NCBI RefSeq assembly: GCF_024806495.1
Contig: NZ_JANUFF010000002.1
Span: 62,001 to 126,000, forward strand
Source: Chryseobacterium sp. JUb7
Lineage (GTDB): Bacteria; Bacteroidota; Bacteroidia; Flavobacteriales; Weeksellaceae
DNA: 64,000 nt
Direction: 5' to 3'
Position 1 is the stretch's first letter. Each line of letters opens with the position of its first letter. A model generated the notes under the pieces. That model was not told the origin of the DNA. It searched no databases and saw only the letters and a program-made list of their open reading frames with translations. A program made the position numbers and the translations under genes. Positions 63,015 to 64,000 of the stretch are shown piece by piece.

Positions 63015-64000
63015 ATGATTACAACAAAGTATTTTAACTACAGACAGGTTCTCAACTTATCCGGTTTTCATTTAATCTGGATATCCCTTTGGTGTACACT
63101 GATCGCCGTTTTATTTCACTTTTTTCACTGGCAGTGGATGACTATTCCATGGGTACCGGTTGCATTAATTGGTACTGCAGAAGCTTTTTTGGTTGGTTTT
63201 AAAAATAATCAGGCTTATGACAGATTATGGGAAGCCAGAAAAATATGGGGCGGAATTGTCAATTCAAGTCGATCATTCGCCTCAATGGTATATGCTTTTG
63301 ATGTTAAAAATGAAGAAGTAGGAACTTTTGATCTGGAAGACAGAAGAAAAAAAATTGTCCACCGTCATATTGCCTGGCTGTATGCCTTTCGTGAGCAGCT
63401 TTTGGTCCCGACAGAATGGGAACATATAAGCACGGAAGAATCTCATCACCACTACAACATCAATCACAGAAGAAACAGACTGATAAAAGCAGGCTTCCCT
63501 GACTACGGAAGAACGTCTCTTTTCCTTAACAAATACCTTTCGGAAGAAGAAGCTGAATTACAATCAAAATATAAAAATTTTGCAACTTATTTGATTTCCC
63601 AGCAGGCGAAAGATGTTAATGATTTAAAAAATACCAAAGCGATCTCCGATTTCAATCAGGTCCAGTTGCAGACCGCACTCAACGAGTTTTATGGTTTTCA
63701 GGGGCAGGCTGAAAGAATTAAAAAATTTCCTTCTCCGAGGCAGTTTGCCAGTACTGCATTTATCTTCAATGTACTTTTTATCATGTTGCTTCCCTTGGGA
63801 TTGGTTAATGAATTTGAAAAATTAGGCGACTGGGGAATCTGGACATCTATCCCCTTCTGTATCACGATTGGCTGGATCTACATTATCATGGAACTGGTAG
63901 GAGATTATTCCGAAAACCCTTTTGCAGGCTTAATGTTTGATGTTCCGATGCTTTCTATCTGCAGAACGATAGAAATTGATCTTTTGCAAATGACAGGAGA
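63015..64000 (+). CDS. Bestrophin family anion channel (partial, C-terminus outside window)
   Basis: The frame opens at the ATG 63015 and runs off the right edge after 328 codons. Features of the bestrophin/YneE family are the two early membrane segments (about 18-40 and 44-65), the NNQAYDRLWEARKIWGG motif near 67-81, and the late pair of segments at about 245-290. The family signature SENPFAGLMFDVPM follows near 300, with CRTIEIDLLQ. The bacterial homologues are pentameric, chiefly cation- or anion-conducting channels. About 190 bases of AT-rich DNA without a clear promoter separate it from the E1 gene. Confidence 0.9.
   Translation, partial: MITTKYFNYRQVLNLSGFHLIWISLWCTLIAVLFHFFHWQWMTIPWVPVALIGTAEAFLVGFKNNQAYDRLWEARKIWGGIVNSSRSFASMVYAFDVKNEEVGTFDLEDRRKKIVHRHIAWLYAFREQLLVPTEWEHISTEESHHHYNINHRRNRLIKAGFPDYGRTSLFLNKYLSEEEAELQSKYKNFATYLISQQAKDVNDLKNTKAISDFNQVQLQTALNEFYGFQGQAERIKKFPSPRQFASTAFIFNVLFIMLLPLGLVNEFEKLGDWGIWTSIPFCITIGWIYIIMELVGDYSENPFAGLMFDVPMLSICRTIEIDLLQMTG

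Noticed and set aside
1..64000. tRNA, rRNA, CRISPR arrays, riboswitches and transposases
   Set aside because: No cloverleaf, spaced repeat array, conserved leader or transposase motif was found in the gaps, all of which are short.

Overview
The window looks like a chromosomal segment of a low-GC Flavobacteriales bacterium, most likely Chryseobacterium or a close relative in the Weeksellaceae. This rests on nine secreted proteins with type IX secretion system (T9SS) C-terminal signals, promoters of the Bacteroidota form TAnnTTTG instead of sigma70 boxes, few Shine-Dalgarno sequences, and the gene order ftsX, DUF3098, uppP, truB. No rRNA, tRNA, CRISPR array, prophage or insertion sequence was seen. 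Both ends are cut through genes: an SMP-30-like lipoprotein on the left and a bestrophin-type channel on the right.

Layout. 1-6.5 kb: SMP-30-like lipoprotein, ccoG, an AraC and a MerR regulator, a secreted C-type lectin and a helix-hairpin-helix protein whose start is frameshifted. 6.5-11 kb: a degenerate inverted-repeat patch, then one leftward operon ftsX, DUF3098, uppP, truB, a barrel-like protein and rluF (envelope and RNA modification). 11-11.9 kb: rsmA. 11.9-22.9 kb: four tandem leftward paralogs with choice-of-anchor L domains and T9SS type B tails. Three certainly, and probably all four, are separate units with their own -7 box and terminator. 23-27 kb: rnz, a TIGR02757 protein and an acidic heptad-repeat membrane protein, then rdgB and a CPBP protease. 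27-32.7 kb: two paralogous membrane proteins, an MFS carrier, prfC and a methyltransferase.

32.7-44.1 kb: a reprolysin-like T9SS protease downstream of a lipoprotein, a DUF4349 lipoprotein, an acyl-CoA dehydrogenase, a long-chain acyl-CoA ligase, a WG-repeat protein, and a zinc-ribbon-family protein that has lost its cysteines next to Nif3. 44.1-45.2 kb: a voltage-gated-type potassium channel with a C-terminal zinc ribbon and a 52-residue membrane peptide. 45.2-53.3 kb: three tandem T9SS type A adhesin-like proteins. 53.6-58.3 kb: dnaE with an exonuclease fused at its N-terminus. 58.5-62.8 kb: a subtilisin-like T9SS protease and a fused alpha/beta 2-oxoacid dehydrogenase E1.

About 23 of 64 kb encodes T9SS cargo, so the accessory character of the window is surface and secreted protein diversification by tandem duplication and module shuffling, set among housekeeping genes. 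The features that most deserve checking are the four-gene array with its conserved promoter architecture, the seven-heptad acidic coil, the exonuclease-DnaE fusion with an eroded PHP site, the terminator that contains the next gene's promoter at 60.7 kb, and the A-tract frameshift at 5.2 kb.
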